Counted from the stretch's first letter, positions 49,701-58,533 are shown. The stretch: 64,000 bases of DNA from Mesonia profundi (GCF_031085155.1 NZ_JAVHUL010000001.1:62001-126000); one strand, 5' to 3'. Numbers and translations are program-made. The notes: generated by a model not told the origin, from the letters alone.

Positions 49701-51127
49701 GTGAAGATGGCAGTAGTGGAACAGCAGCTATAGAACTTTCAGACATTGCAGGAAACCTTTATGATGCAACTTTTGAAGCCGATGCAGATCCAGATACGCA
49801 AGCAGACCCAACGGTTTTAATTCCATTATTGGATCAAGACCCAGCGACCAATGCGAATCAAGATTTAGACATCAACAACTATATTTTCACCTATTACTTT
49901 AGTTTAGCCGATGCCGAGGCAGGCGCTAATGTTATTCCAAACGGTTTTGCGATCAGTGATGATACCACCATCTGGGTAGAGATAAGCAATAGCTTTGGCT
50001 GTGTTAGTGATGAGTTTGGAGAAATTTTAGTGCAAGTAGAGCCGCGTCCAAGTATAGACGATACGCCCTTGGTGATTGATGATTTATGTTCAGACGAGCA
50101 AGGCGGAAACACCGCAACGATAGATCTAACGCAGTATAGCGATCAGATCAATCCGGGAGCACCGGCCGATACGCAAATCAACTACTATGCAAGTATGCAG
50201 GATTACCTAGATGGTTTAGTGATCGAGACGCCTTCAGATTATACAACAGAAAGCAATCCGCAAACGATTATTGCTGAAGTGATTTATACCACCAGTTTAT
50301 GTGAATCCGCAACGGTAAAAGAAATCACGCTAGAGGTAAATGAAACCCCAACGGTAGACATTACTTCGTATGATGGAACGGTGATTTGTTATGATAGCAA
50401 TCCAGCCACCGAGGTGATAGGCGGAAACTACGATCCAGTGATTATTGATACCGGATTAAACGAGCTTACCTACGATTTTGTATGGACGATAGACGGCGTA
50501 GATCAAAACAATAACAGCGCAAGCTTTGAGGTAACCGAGCCCGGACTTGTAGTGGTAGAAGTAACCAATACCACGACTCCAGGAATGTGTAGCACCAGCA
50601 GTGAGGCTTTATTCTTTGAGAATAACCCACCAGAATTTCAGGCTACAATAGAGACGATATCTTTTAATGGATCCCATTCTGTATTGATTAGCAATGTAAC
50701 CGGAAATGGAGACTATGAATTTAGTGTAGACAACGGTCCTTGGACGGCGCTAGGCGAAGATGGTACTTTAACCATAGACGGTTTAGCAGGCGGAGAACAC
50801 GAGATTATAGGAAGAGATCAAGGCGGCTGTGGAGCTACTCTACAAACCATCTCGTTCATTGATTATCCAGAGTTCTTTACCCCTAATGAAGATGGGTATA
50901 ACGACCGTTGGAACATCCTAGGACTCTCCAATCAATTAGATGCTAAGATTTATATCTTTGACCGTTACGGAAAACTACTCAAACAACTAAGTCCAAACGG
51001 CGAAGGCTGGGATGGAACCTTTAATGGAACCGCAATGCCATCTAACGACTATTGGTTTAGAGTAGAATACACCGATATTGATGGTACCAGAAAAGAGTTT
51101 AAAGCCAACTTTACTTTAAAGAGGTAA
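43706..51127 (+). CDS. Giant type IX-secreted surface protein A (CUB - PKD - choice-of-anchor L - 16 repeat units - CTD)
   Basis: This 2473-residue protein begins with a signal peptide (~1-22, ends ETFAQ). Domains in order: a CUB-like domain (~23-145); a PKD-like domain (~150-240, YEWGFDNGQSG, NNTGVYDVVLTL); a choice-of-anchor L domain (~250-487, FPFQDGIVISTGFA, FIFASEEYRG); an Ig-like segment (~500-575); about 16 units of 80-125 residues (~578-2210), each usually opening with a Cys-Asp-rich loop (CDTDNDG, CDDDNDG) and FDLT and closing with a Cys; further Ig-like sequence; and a gliding-motility C-terminal domain (FFTPNEDGYNDRWNI, YIFDRYGKLLKQL), i.e. a type B T9SS sorting signal. It is probably an adhesin or extracellular matrix/filament protein. 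From residue ~781 it is identical to protein B. Confidence 0.92.
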   Translation: MKAKLLLLSVLFSLSSYETFAQNVISGTDTNVSQCTDNFYDNGGPNGGYADIDGGGTEIVTICSDDPNLVTQVEFTSFMLAAGDVFNVYDGDSTGAPLMGAYTNGNNPGTVFASGNNASGCLTFEFVTDGAFSPLAGWKAVISCREPCEPIDLEIINVTPGELVGDTYNIGQGQVITFEGEADFLGADPTGATYEWGFDNGQSGTGATATTTYNNTGVYDVVLTLTTADGCMTTVTQQVEVFSNFIDVDDTYTDSELVDLLISGTCANYSNISSVTNTSNKQYGYFTAQYSDFPFQDGIVISTGFAANAEGPNAFLNLDSTGTGSDPDLDAELNTGNSLNDRAYIQFDFVPYVSEINFNFIFASEEYRGTFACTYSDSFAFLLTDSAGNTTNLAVLPNTTTPITVPNVHPANNQCGAVNEQYFGQFNGQTDSAIGFEGQTVALTATGTVNPGETYTIKLVVADERDTSHDSAVFLEAGSFELGANLGTDVVLDNEELEIPVPCEGDVILIDPFQNVDLVPGATFTWFFNGEVIPGETGETLEVTEEGTYGIEVFFTEDCTGEDEIFVEFLITPDPLEFNPVDIIECNPGQPSLDVNLTQNDSEVLGNQDPAGFIITYHNSQQEAEDGVNPIIDPAQYNVAAGAPEVVFVRIEGTESNDDSVCYQVGSFEVSLEGISIGQNMEDLEECDDDNDGDAIFDLTENEVLALDGLDANNYTVTYYETQNAADLGTPAIPAPTAYENVNNNPQEIFVRVQDDNDEDCNDTGSFFIESFAVGEVNPVEDMEACSLSTPIEFNLTTNTPLVLGSQDPADFAVTYFATQAEANAGTPAIADPANYSPINGEGQTIYIRIENVNNTTCYNLTNFNLIVNEVRIGAVTDKEECDGGNTGLATFDLTDSDMEALDGQSPLDYEVTYYETQAAADAGTPAIADPTNYENVISNPQPIYVRVNVDGDADCYLTESFMIEATASAPINAPTPLVACDTDNDGFYNQFILTDKDDQITGGNPAVTVSYHLTQSDADNGVSAVNSPYANVEPYNQTIYVRVEDTVNGCVLQETLELEVYDSPQIVAPEPLEMCDDDLDEQAIFDLTQVEEEVLDGLDPNSYDITYHEDEQEAEDGVNPIGNAGSYENASNPQTIWIRVTDPNTPTGCYNVVELELIVNPLPVAVQPTNLELCDDELSGSDTDELSVFDLTVKDGEITAGDNSIEVIWYETPADLQAGIQIPNPTEYTNIISTNQTVVALLVDENGCSVTITLTLVVNPLPSPTPTDQLEPYELCDDDNDGFVEFDLDTQEDIIANGEADVEITYYATPEGAESGLVENQIGPLYENVQINQQTIYARATNIITGCYRWVSLDLVVTPLPEIEGPLEDIFACDATGDTFQNFDITQNEEVIYGTQDTSLYTISYYESETNAIDEVNPISTPTNYSNGGISPLTIWVRLEDNDTECFRIASFDLITGETPEVFNPQPLEACDDSATTPTDEIGLFDLTQTIPEITNEVSNLEVFFYESVTDMDNDNFITPADAYQNIDNPQTLQVKVVSDEGCEAFTTLTLVVNPNPSIEEELDPIEVCDIDNDGFADFDLEAETVGILNGEPNVSITYHTTLANAENGVDAIDTTELYTNVNINIQTIYVRAENTGVTGNGTNCYVTRPLELIVIPSPVLEPEGLEDLYVCDDASANGFAVFDLTQNEDLMFGDQDPTNLVITYHEDLAAAENGTPRILVPTIYTNIENPQMIWVRIENTETGCIDVFVLTDENTFMLYVEEIPELTQPTPLQMCDDDYENDPLSQVEFDLTVKESEILDMDPVPDNYVFTYYASAEDQASGTPIDTPEAYVNAENPQTIFIEVADTNTENSCINEITLTIEVLPLPTPSEESLEALRQEQCDEDNDGVAADPFDLTQSGDLISDGENVVISYYKTEDAANEEDATELIGTPEAYVNEPAYNTLNADGTPTNIQLIYARVDSGAAGNFCYVLVPFELIVYPEPVLNPAGTPFGYTLCEDGSSGTAAIELSDIAGNLYDATFEADADPDTQADPTVLIPLLDQDPATNANQDLDINNYIFTYYFSLADAEAGANVIPNGFAISDDTTIWVEISNSFGCVSDEFGEILVQVEPRPSIDDTPLVIDDLCSDEQGGNTATIDLTQYSDQINPGAPADTQINYYASMQDYLDGLVIETPSDYTTESNPQTIIAEVIYTTSLCESATVKEITLEVNETPTVDITSYDGTVICYDSNPATEVIGGNYDPVIIDTGLNELTYDFVWTIDGVDQNNNSASFEVTEPGLVVVEVTNTTTPGMCSTSSEALFFENNPPEFQATIETISFNGSHSVLISNVTGNGDYEFSVDNGPWTALGEDGTLTIDGLAGGEHEIIGRDQGGCGATLQTISFIDYPEFFTPNEDGYNDRWNILGLSNQLDAKIYIFDRYGKLLKQLSPNGEGWDGTFNGTAMPSNDYWFRVEYTDIDGTRKEFKANFTLKR

Positions 51128-51200
51128 AGAGCTAAAAGCTTAACTACATAGACCGCCGTCTTTCAACTATTTGTGGAGAGACGGCGGTCTTTTTGGTGGG
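46045..51200 (+). repeat. Long direct repeat, copy 1 (5,156 bp)
   Basis: From GGAAGATATGGAAGCTTGCA at 46045 to the TTGGTGGG after the terminator, the sequence recurs at 53378-58533 at a constant offset of 7,333 bp with no indels. The only differences I found are four synonymous changes within 19 bp (46111, 46121, 46122, 46129). Upstream and downstream of these borders the similarity ends abruptly. Confidence 0.93.
51150..51195 (+). terminator. Strong terminator after giant gene A
   Basis: AGACCGCCGTCT and AGACGGCGGTCT form a perfect 12-bp GC-rich stem with a 17-nt loop and T5. It is part of the direct repeat, so each giant gene carries an identical terminator. Confidence 0.9.
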
Positions 51201-51407
51201 TGAAAAGAGAGAAGCTTGTAGAGATTCAAAAGAAAGTATAATTTTTTTCTCGTTTAGGGGTAGGAAATATACTTTGTAAGTTGTTTTATGGATAGAAATT
51301 AGATTTATTTTTTTAAAATTTAGCATAAGGCTAACATTTGACTCTATTTTTATTAAATTTCGCGGCTAAAGCGGTTAAAGAGACAAATAATTATTACCCC
51401 AATACTT

Positions 51408-54400
51408 ATGAAGAATATATACTTACTACTGTTTGCTTTGCTTCCCATTTCATTGTTTTCACAAAATGTGATCATGGGAGATGCAGATGTAGATCAATGC
51501 TCGGGAATTTTTTATGACAATGGAGGACCTGGAGGTTATAATGATAATGAAGGAGTCCCTCAAGTAATTACCATTTGTCCAGATCAACTCGGTCAAGTGA
51601 CAGAACTAGATTTTACTGAATTTTTATTGGGAGGAGACGATGAAGTAAATATTTATGATGGGGATTCTACGGGAGCTCCATTAATAGGGACTTATTTAAA
51701 TGGTAATAATCCAGGACTTGTATTTGCTTCTTCCATAAATACATCACGTTGTTTAACCGTAGAGTTTGTGCCAGATGGAAACTTTTCGCCATTAGCGGGT
51801 TGGGAAGCTACCATAAGTTGTAGAGAAGAGTGTCAGGATATAGATGTTTCTGTCTCTAATGTTACGCCATCAACCCTAAACGGAACTGTTTTTGAAGTAC
51901 CTTTCAGTACTGAAATCACTTTCGAAAGTGATGTCATTTTTGAAGATGATGGAACTAACGCTCAATATGAATGGGATTTTGGAGATGGTAATACCGCAAC
52001 GGGAGAAACGAGTCAAAATATATATACTCAATTAGGAGTTTATGAGGTAGTGCTAACGGTCACAGATAATAATGATTGTGTTTATTCCACAAGCATACAA
52101 GTAGAAGTCATACTAGATGTAAATGATCCAGGTCCAGGTTGTCCAAATGTTAATGTAAACCCGGCAGACAATATAGAAATTGAAGAGGATGGTAATTATA
52201 CAATAACCTGTGGGGAAACCTCTACCGTATTGTCTGCAGAGTATCTAGTTACAGGGGAGTCCACTTCTTATGCCGTGAGCGACATACCCTATGCCCCTCC
52301 CTTTCCATTTACAGGAGCCACAGGGAATGCTCAAGATATAGGTAGTGATGACGGTTGGTCTTCAATCATAGACCTTGGTTTTGATTTTTGTTTTTTTAAT
52401 AATACCTATGATAATGTGCTAATTACAGATAATGGCGCGTTAACCTTTGATATTCAGGGTGTTGTTCCGGGAGGAAATTATTCACCTAGTTCAGGTAGTG
52501 GATATTCGTTTGATGAACAGATTCCTTTTGATCCTGGAGCTTATGGTCCTCCTTATGTAAATGCAATTTTTGGTGTTTTACAGGATTTACACCCAGGTAG
52601 TTCGGAAACACCAGATGATTTTTCAATCAACTATGAATTGATAGGATCAGCTCCTTGTAGAACCTTAGTTTTTAATATTTATAATGCAGCTCTTTATAGT
52701 TGTGGTGGTTCTGAAGGTTTTCAAACGAGTCAAATGGTTCTTTATGAAACCACCAATGTAATTGATGTCTATGTAAAGAATAGAACTTCGTGTACTACTT
52801 TCAATTCTGGATCTGGATTAATTGGAATTCAAAATCAAGATGGTACAGAAGCTTTTACGCCTCCAGGGAGAAATACAGGTACTTGGAGCGCTACAGAAGA
52901 GGCTTGGAGGTTCACTCCTAATGGTACCTCAAATGTTGACTTTGCTTGGTATGATGAAGGGGGGAATTTTATAAGTAATGATGCTGATTTGGAAGTTAGT
53001 CCAACTGAACCAACCACATATACAGCCGAAGTTGAATATACGAATTGCAATGGAGATATCGTTACAGATTCTAAAGAAGTGACTGTACAGTTAGATGAAC
53101 CTTATATAGTAGATCTAGGTCAAGATATAAGTGAATGTGATGTAGATGCTCCTATAACTTTAGAAGTGAGTTTAACTTCCTCAGAATATGAGCTTACAGA
53201 CCTCAATTATGAATGGTTTTTTGAGGGTGTTAGTATTCCTGGAGAAGTTTCTCCTACTTTAGAGGTTTCTGAAACCGGTGAATATACAGTAGAAACATCT
53301 GTAGATGGAACAAACTGTACTTCTTCTGATAGTATAAATGTTACTTTTTATGATACTCCTGAAATAGAAAGTTCTCCGGAAGATATGGAAGCTTGCAGTC
53401 TTTCAACACCCATAGAATTTAATTTAACGACCAACACGCCTTTGGTGTTGGGAAGTCAAGATCCTGCAGATTTTGCAGTGACTTATTTTGCTACACAAGC
53501 AGAGGCTAATGCGGGTACGCCTGCCATTGCAGATCCTGCCAATTACAGTCCGATAAATGGAGAAGGTCAAACCATCTACATACGCATAGAAAATGTAAAC
53601 AACACAACGTGTTATAACCTCACGAATTTTAATTTAATCGTGAATGAAGTACGTATAGGCGCTGTAACGGACAAAGAAGAATGTGACGGCGGAAATACAG
53701 GTTTAGCTACGTTTGATTTAACCGATAGCGATATGGAAGCTTTGGATGGTCAAAGTCCTTTAGACTACGAGGTAACGTATTACGAGACACAAGCCGCGGC
53801 CGATGCAGGCACCCCAGCTATTGCAGACCCAACGAACTATGAAAATGTTATCTCTAATCCACAACCCATTTATGTACGAGTAAATGTAGATGGAGATGCC
53901 GACTGTTACTTAACGGAAAGCTTTATGATTGAAGCGACGGCTTCTGCGCCAATTAATGCTCCTACACCATTGGTGGCTTGTGATACCGACAATGATGGAT
54001 TCTATAACCAGTTTATTCTTACCGATAAAGATGATCAGATTACGGGTGGCAATCCAGCCGTAACGGTAAGCTACCACTTAACCCAAAGTGATGCCGATAA
54101 CGGAGTGAGCGCAGTTAACTCCCCATATGCCAATGTGGAACCTTATAACCAAACGATTTATGTACGCGTAGAAGATACTGTTAACGGATGTGTTTTACAA
54201 GAAACCTTAGAACTAGAAGTTTACGACAGTCCTCAAATTGTAGCACCAGAGCCATTGGAGATGTGTGATGATGATCTAGACGAACAAGCTATTTTTGATT
54301 TAACGCAAGTAGAAGAAGAAGTATTAGACGGTTTAGATCCCAATAGTTATGACATCACCTACCACGAAGATGAGCAAGAAGCCGAAGACGGTGTAAACCC

Positions 54401-57400
54401 TATAGGGAATGCAGGATCTTATGAAAATGCATCCAATCCTCAAACGATTTGGATTCGTGTAACCGATCCTAATACCCCAACAGGCTGTTATAATGTAGTC
54501 GAATTAGAATTAATAGTCAATCCCTTGCCGGTAGCGGTACAACCTACCAACTTAGAGTTGTGTGATGATGAGTTAAGCGGAAGTGATACCGATGAACTTA
54601 GTGTGTTTGACCTTACGGTAAAAGACGGAGAAATTACAGCAGGAGATAACTCTATTGAAGTGATTTGGTATGAAACCCCAGCCGATCTTCAAGCAGGAAT
54701 TCAAATCCCAAATCCAACGGAATACACCAATATCATTAGCACCAACCAAACTGTTGTAGCTTTATTGGTAGATGAAAACGGATGTAGTGTAACGATCACC
54801 CTTACCCTAGTAGTGAACCCTTTACCTTCACCAACCCCTACAGATCAATTAGAGCCTTACGAATTATGTGATGACGATAACGATGGCTTTGTAGAATTTG
54901 ACTTAGATACTCAAGAAGATATCATCGCCAATGGAGAAGCCGATGTAGAAATCACTTACTATGCTACCCCAGAAGGTGCAGAAAGTGGCTTGGTTGAAAA
55001 CCAAATAGGACCTCTATACGAAAACGTACAGATCAATCAACAAACCATTTACGCTAGAGCAACCAATATCATTACCGGTTGTTACCGTTGGGTAAGTTTA
55101 GACTTAGTGGTGACTCCACTTCCAGAGATTGAAGGCCCTTTAGAGGATATCTTTGCATGTGATGCCACAGGCGATACCTTCCAGAACTTTGATATTACTC
55201 AAAATGAAGAAGTTATTTATGGTACACAAGACACGAGTTTGTACACCATCTCTTATTATGAAAGTGAAACCAATGCCATAGATGAAGTAAACCCTATTAG
55301 TACGCCAACCAACTATTCTAATGGCGGGATAAGCCCTTTAACCATTTGGGTACGCTTAGAAGATAACGATACCGAATGTTTCCGTATCGCTAGTTTTGAT
55401 TTAATTACAGGAGAAACCCCAGAGGTGTTTAACCCGCAACCTTTAGAAGCTTGTGATGATAGTGCTACCACGCCAACCGATGAGATAGGCTTGTTTGATT
55501 TAACCCAAACAATCCCAGAAATCACTAATGAAGTAAGCAACCTAGAGGTGTTTTTCTACGAAAGTGTAACCGATATGGATAATGATAATTTCATTACTCC
55601 AGCCGATGCTTACCAGAATATTGACAATCCGCAAACGCTTCAAGTAAAAGTGGTAAGCGATGAAGGCTGTGAAGCATTTACGACCCTTACCCTAGTGGTA
55701 AACCCTAATCCTAGTATAGAAGAAGAATTAGATCCTATAGAAGTATGTGATATTGATAATGATGGTTTTGCTGACTTTGATTTAGAAGCCGAGACTGTAG
55801 GAATCTTAAACGGAGAGCCTAATGTAAGCATCACCTACCATACGACTTTGGCCAATGCAGAGAATGGCGTAGATGCGATTGATACCACAGAGCTTTACAC
55901 CAACGTAAATATCAATATACAAACCATTTACGTAAGAGCAGAAAACACAGGAGTTACAGGAAATGGAACCAACTGTTATGTGACCCGTCCATTAGAGCTT
56001 ATCGTGATTCCTTCTCCCGTATTGGAGCCAGAAGGATTAGAAGACTTATATGTATGTGATGACGCTAGTGCCAATGGTTTTGCTGTCTTTGATTTAACGC
56101 AAAACGAAGACTTGATGTTTGGAGACCAAGACCCTACGAACCTTGTGATTACGTATCACGAAGATTTGGCAGCGGCAGAAAACGGTACGCCACGAATTCT
56201 AGTCCCTACAATCTATACCAATATTGAAAACCCTCAAATGATTTGGGTGCGTATAGAAAATACCGAAACCGGTTGTATAGACGTTTTTGTATTAACTGAT
56301 GAAAACACCTTTATGTTATATGTAGAGGAGATTCCAGAATTGACTCAGCCTACGCCGCTTCAGATGTGTGATGACGATTATGAAAATGATCCTTTATCTC
56401 AAGTAGAGTTTGATTTAACGGTAAAAGAGAGCGAGATTTTAGATATGGATCCGGTGCCCGATAACTATGTGTTTACCTATTATGCTTCCGCAGAAGATCA
56501 AGCTTCAGGAACACCAATAGATACTCCAGAAGCTTATGTAAACGCAGAAAATCCGCAAACGATATTTATAGAAGTAGCCGATACCAATACAGAGAACTCT
56601 TGTATCAACGAGATTACGCTCACCATCGAAGTATTGCCATTGCCTACACCTTCCGAAGAAAGTTTGGAAGCCCTGCGTCAAGAACAATGTGATGAGGACA
56701 ATGATGGAGTAGCAGCAGATCCTTTTGACTTAACCCAGAGTGGCGATTTAATCTCTGACGGAGAAAATGTAGTGATTAGTTACTATAAGACCGAAGACGC
56801 AGCCAATGAAGAAGATGCAACAGAGCTGATAGGCACTCCGGAAGCTTATGTAAACGAGCCAGCCTACAATACGCTGAATGCTGACGGAACCCCAACCAAT
56901 ATCCAACTAATTTATGCCCGCGTAGATAGTGGAGCCGCAGGAAACTTCTGTTATGTGTTGGTTCCTTTTGAACTGATTGTTTACCCAGAACCGGTACTTA
57001 ACCCCGCAGGGACTCCGTTTGGATACACCCTATGTGAAGATGGCAGTAGTGGAACAGCAGCTATAGAACTTTCAGACATTGCAGGAAACCTTTATGATGC
57101 AACTTTTGAAGCCGATGCAGATCCAGATACGCAAGCAGACCCAACGGTTTTAATTCCATTATTGGATCAAGACCCAGCGACCAATGCGAATCAAGATTTA
57201 GACATCAACAACTATATTTTCACCTATTACTTTAGTTTAGCCGATGCCGAGGCAGGCGCTAATGTTATTCCAAACGGTTTTGCGATCAGTGATGATACCA
57301 CCATCTGGGTAGAGATAAGCAATAGCTTTGGCTGTGTTAGTGATGAGTTTGGAGAAATTTTAGTGCAAGTAGAGCCGCGTCCAAGTATAGACGATACGCC

Positions 57401-58460
57401 CTTGGTGATTGATGATTTATGTTCAGACGAGCAAGGCGGAAACACCGCAACGATAGATCTAACGCAGTATAGCGATCAGATCAATCCGGGAGCACCGGCC
57501 GATACGCAAATCAACTACTATGCAAGTATGCAGGATTACCTAGATGGTTTAGTGATCGAGACGCCTTCAGATTATACAACAGAAAGCAATCCGCAAACGA
57601 TTATTGCTGAAGTGATTTATACCACCAGTTTATGTGAATCCGCAACGGTAAAAGAAATCACGCTAGAGGTAAATGAAACCCCAACGGTAGACATTACTTC
57701 GTATGATGGAACGGTGATTTGTTATGATAGCAATCCAGCCACCGAGGTGATAGGCGGAAACTACGATCCAGTGATTATTGATACCGGATTAAACGAGCTT
57801 ACCTACGATTTTGTATGGACGATAGACGGCGTAGATCAAAACAATAACAGCGCAAGCTTTGAGGTAACCGAGCCCGGACTTGTAGTGGTAGAAGTAACCA
57901 ATACCACGACTCCAGGAATGTGTAGCACCAGCAGTGAGGCTTTATTCTTTGAGAATAACCCACCAGAATTTCAGGCTACAATAGAGACGATATCTTTTAA
58001 TGGATCCCATTCTGTATTGATTAGCAATGTAACCGGAAATGGAGACTATGAATTTAGTGTAGACAACGGTCCTTGGACGGCGCTAGGCGAAGATGGTACT
58101 TTAACCATAGACGGTTTAGCAGGCGGAGAACACGAGATTATAGGAAGAGATCAAGGCGGCTGTGGAGCTACTCTACAAACCATCTCGTTCATTGATTATC
58201 CAGAGTTCTTTACCCCTAATGAAGATGGGTATAACGACCGTTGGAACATCCTAGGACTCTCCAATCAATTAGATGCTAAGATTTATATCTTTGACCGTTA
58301 CGGAAAACTACTCAAACAACTAAGTCCAAACGGCGAAGGCTGGGATGGAACCTTTAATGGAACCGCAATGCCATCTAACGACTATTGGTTTAGAGTAGAA
58401 TACACCGATATTGATGGTACCAGAAAAGAGTTTAAAGCCAACTTTACTTTAAAGAGGTAA
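51408..58460 (+). CDS. Giant type IX-secreted surface protein B (CUB - PKD - different tip domain - 14 shared repeat units - CTD)
   Basis: This 2350-residue paralogue has a signal peptide (MKNIYLLLFALLPISLFS), a CUB-like domain (~19-140, FYDNGGPGGYND, YDGDSTGAPLIG) and a PKD domain (~145-232, YEWDFGDGNTATGE). A distinct tip follows (~245-520) with WSSIIDLGFDFCFFNNTYDN, ITDNGALTFDIQG and PPYVNAIFGVLQDLHPG, resembling choice-of-anchor/nidogen-like extracellular domains, not the anchor-L domain of protein A. Ig-like sequence (~525-650) leads to residue ~658, after which it is identical to protein A: 14 Cys-bracketed units, Ig-like region and the type B T9SS sorting domain. It starts 281 bp after gene A and lies past its terminator, so it is a separate unit. 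Confidence 0.92.
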   Translation: MKNIYLLLFALLPISLFSQNVIMGDADVDQCSGIFYDNGGPGGYNDNEGVPQVITICPDQLGQVTELDFTEFLLGGDDEVNIYDGDSTGAPLIGTYLNGNNPGLVFASSINTSRCLTVEFVPDGNFSPLAGWEATISCREECQDIDVSVSNVTPSTLNGTVFEVPFSTEITFESDVIFEDDGTNAQYEWDFGDGNTATGETSQNIYTQLGVYEVVLTVTDNNDCVYSTSIQVEVILDVNDPGPGCPNVNVNPADNIEIEEDGNYTITCGETSTVLSAEYLVTGESTSYAVSDIPYAPPFPFTGATGNAQDIGSDDGWSSIIDLGFDFCFFNNTYDNVLITDNGALTFDIQGVVPGGNYSPSSGSGYSFDEQIPFDPGAYGPPYVNAIFGVLQDLHPGSSETPDDFSINYELIGSAPCRTLVFNIYNAALYSCGGSEGFQTSQMVLYETTNVIDVYVKNRTSCTTFNSGSGLIGIQNQDGTEAFTPPGRNTGTWSATEEAWRFTPNGTSNVDFAWYDEGGNFISNDADLEVSPTEPTTYTAEVEYTNCNGDIVTDSKEVTVQLDEPYIVDLGQDISECDVDAPITLEVSLTSSEYELTDLNYEWFFEGVSIPGEVSPTLEVSETGEYTVETSVDGTNCTSSDSINVTFYDTPEIESSPEDMEACSLSTPIEFNLTTNTPLVLGSQDPADFAVTYFATQAEANAGTPAIADPANYSPINGEGQTIYIRIENVNNTTCYNLTNFNLIVNEVRIGAVTDKEECDGGNTGLATFDLTDSDMEALDGQSPLDYEVTYYETQAAADAGTPAIADPTNYENVISNPQPIYVRVNVDGDADCYLTESFMIEATASAPINAPTPLVACDTDNDGFYNQFILTDKDDQITGGNPAVTVSYHLTQSDADNGVSAVNSPYANVEPYNQTIYVRVEDTVNGCVLQETLELEVYDSPQIVAPEPLEMCDDDLDEQAIFDLTQVEEEVLDGLDPNSYDITYHEDEQEAEDGVNPIGNAGSYENASNPQTIWIRVTDPNTPTGCYNVVELELIVNPLPVAVQPTNLELCDDELSGSDTDELSVFDLTVKDGEITAGDNSIEVIWYETPADLQAGIQIPNPTEYTNIISTNQTVVALLVDENGCSVTITLTLVVNPLPSPTPTDQLEPYELCDDDNDGFVEFDLDTQEDIIANGEADVEITYYATPEGAESGLVENQIGPLYENVQINQQTIYARATNIITGCYRWVSLDLVVTPLPEIEGPLEDIFACDATGDTFQNFDITQNEEVIYGTQDTSLYTISYYESETNAIDEVNPISTPTNYSNGGISPLTIWVRLEDNDTECFRIASFDLITGETPEVFNPQPLEACDDSATTPTDEIGLFDLTQTIPEITNEVSNLEVFFYESVTDMDNDNFITPADAYQNIDNPQTLQVKVVSDEGCEAFTTLTLVVNPNPSIEEELDPIEVCDIDNDGFADFDLEAETVGILNGEPNVSITYHTTLANAENGVDAIDTTELYTNVNINIQTIYVRAENTGVTGNGTNCYVTRPLELIVIPSPVLEPEGLEDLYVCDDASANGFAVFDLTQNEDLMFGDQDPTNLVITYHEDLAAAENGTPRILVPTIYTNIENPQMIWVRIENTETGCIDVFVLTDENTFMLYVEEIPELTQPTPLQMCDDDYENDPLSQVEFDLTVKESEILDMDPVPDNYVFTYYASAEDQASGTPIDTPEAYVNAENPQTIFIEVADTNTENSCINEITLTIEVLPLPTPSEESLEALRQEQCDEDNDGVAADPFDLTQSGDLISDGENVVISYYKTEDAANEEDATELIGTPEAYVNEPAYNTLNADGTPTNIQLIYARVDSGAAGNFCYVLVPFELIVYPEPVLNPAGTPFGYTLCEDGSSGTAAIELSDIAGNLYDATFEADADPDTQADPTVLIPLLDQDPATNANQDLDINNYIFTYYFSLADAEAGANVIPNGFAISDDTTIWVEISNSFGCVSDEFGEILVQVEPRPSIDDTPLVIDDLCSDEQGGNTATIDLTQYSDQINPGAPADTQINYYASMQDYLDGLVIETPSDYTTESNPQTIIAEVIYTTSLCESATVKEITLEVNETPTVDITSYDGTVICYDSNPATEVIGGNYDPVIIDTGLNELTYDFVWTIDGVDQNNNSASFEVTEPGLVVVEVTNTTTPGMCSTSSEALFFENNPPEFQATIETISFNGSHSVLISNVTGNGDYEFSVDNGPWTALGEDGTLTIDGLAGGEHEIIGRDQGGCGATLQTISFIDYPEFFTPNEDGYNDRWNILGLSNQLDAKIYIFDRYGKLLKQLSPNGEGWDGTFNGTAMPSNDYWFRVEYTDIDGTRKEFKANFTLKR

Positions 58461-58533
58461 AGAGCTAAAAGCTTAACTACATAGACCGCCGTCTTTCAAC
58501 TATTTGTGGAGAGACGGCGGTCTTTTTGGTGGG
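53378..58533 (+). repeat. Long direct repeat, copy 2 (5,156 bp)
   Basis: This is the second copy of 46045-51200. The synonymous differences fall at 53444, 53454, 53455 and 53462 (Leu TTA/TTG, Ser TCT/AGT, Asp GAC/GAT). The copy covers the shared stalk, the C-terminal domain, the stop codon and the terminator of giant gene B. Confidence 0.93.
58483..58528 (+). terminator. Strong terminator after giant gene B
   Basis: This is identical to the hairpin at 51150-51195, carried by the long direct repeat. Confidence 0.9.

Noticed and set aside
46045-58533. The long direct repeat as a simple assembly artefact
   Set aside because: The unique 5' parts of the two genes differ and four clustered synonymous differences separate the copies, so both copies are likely real; only long reads can settle it.
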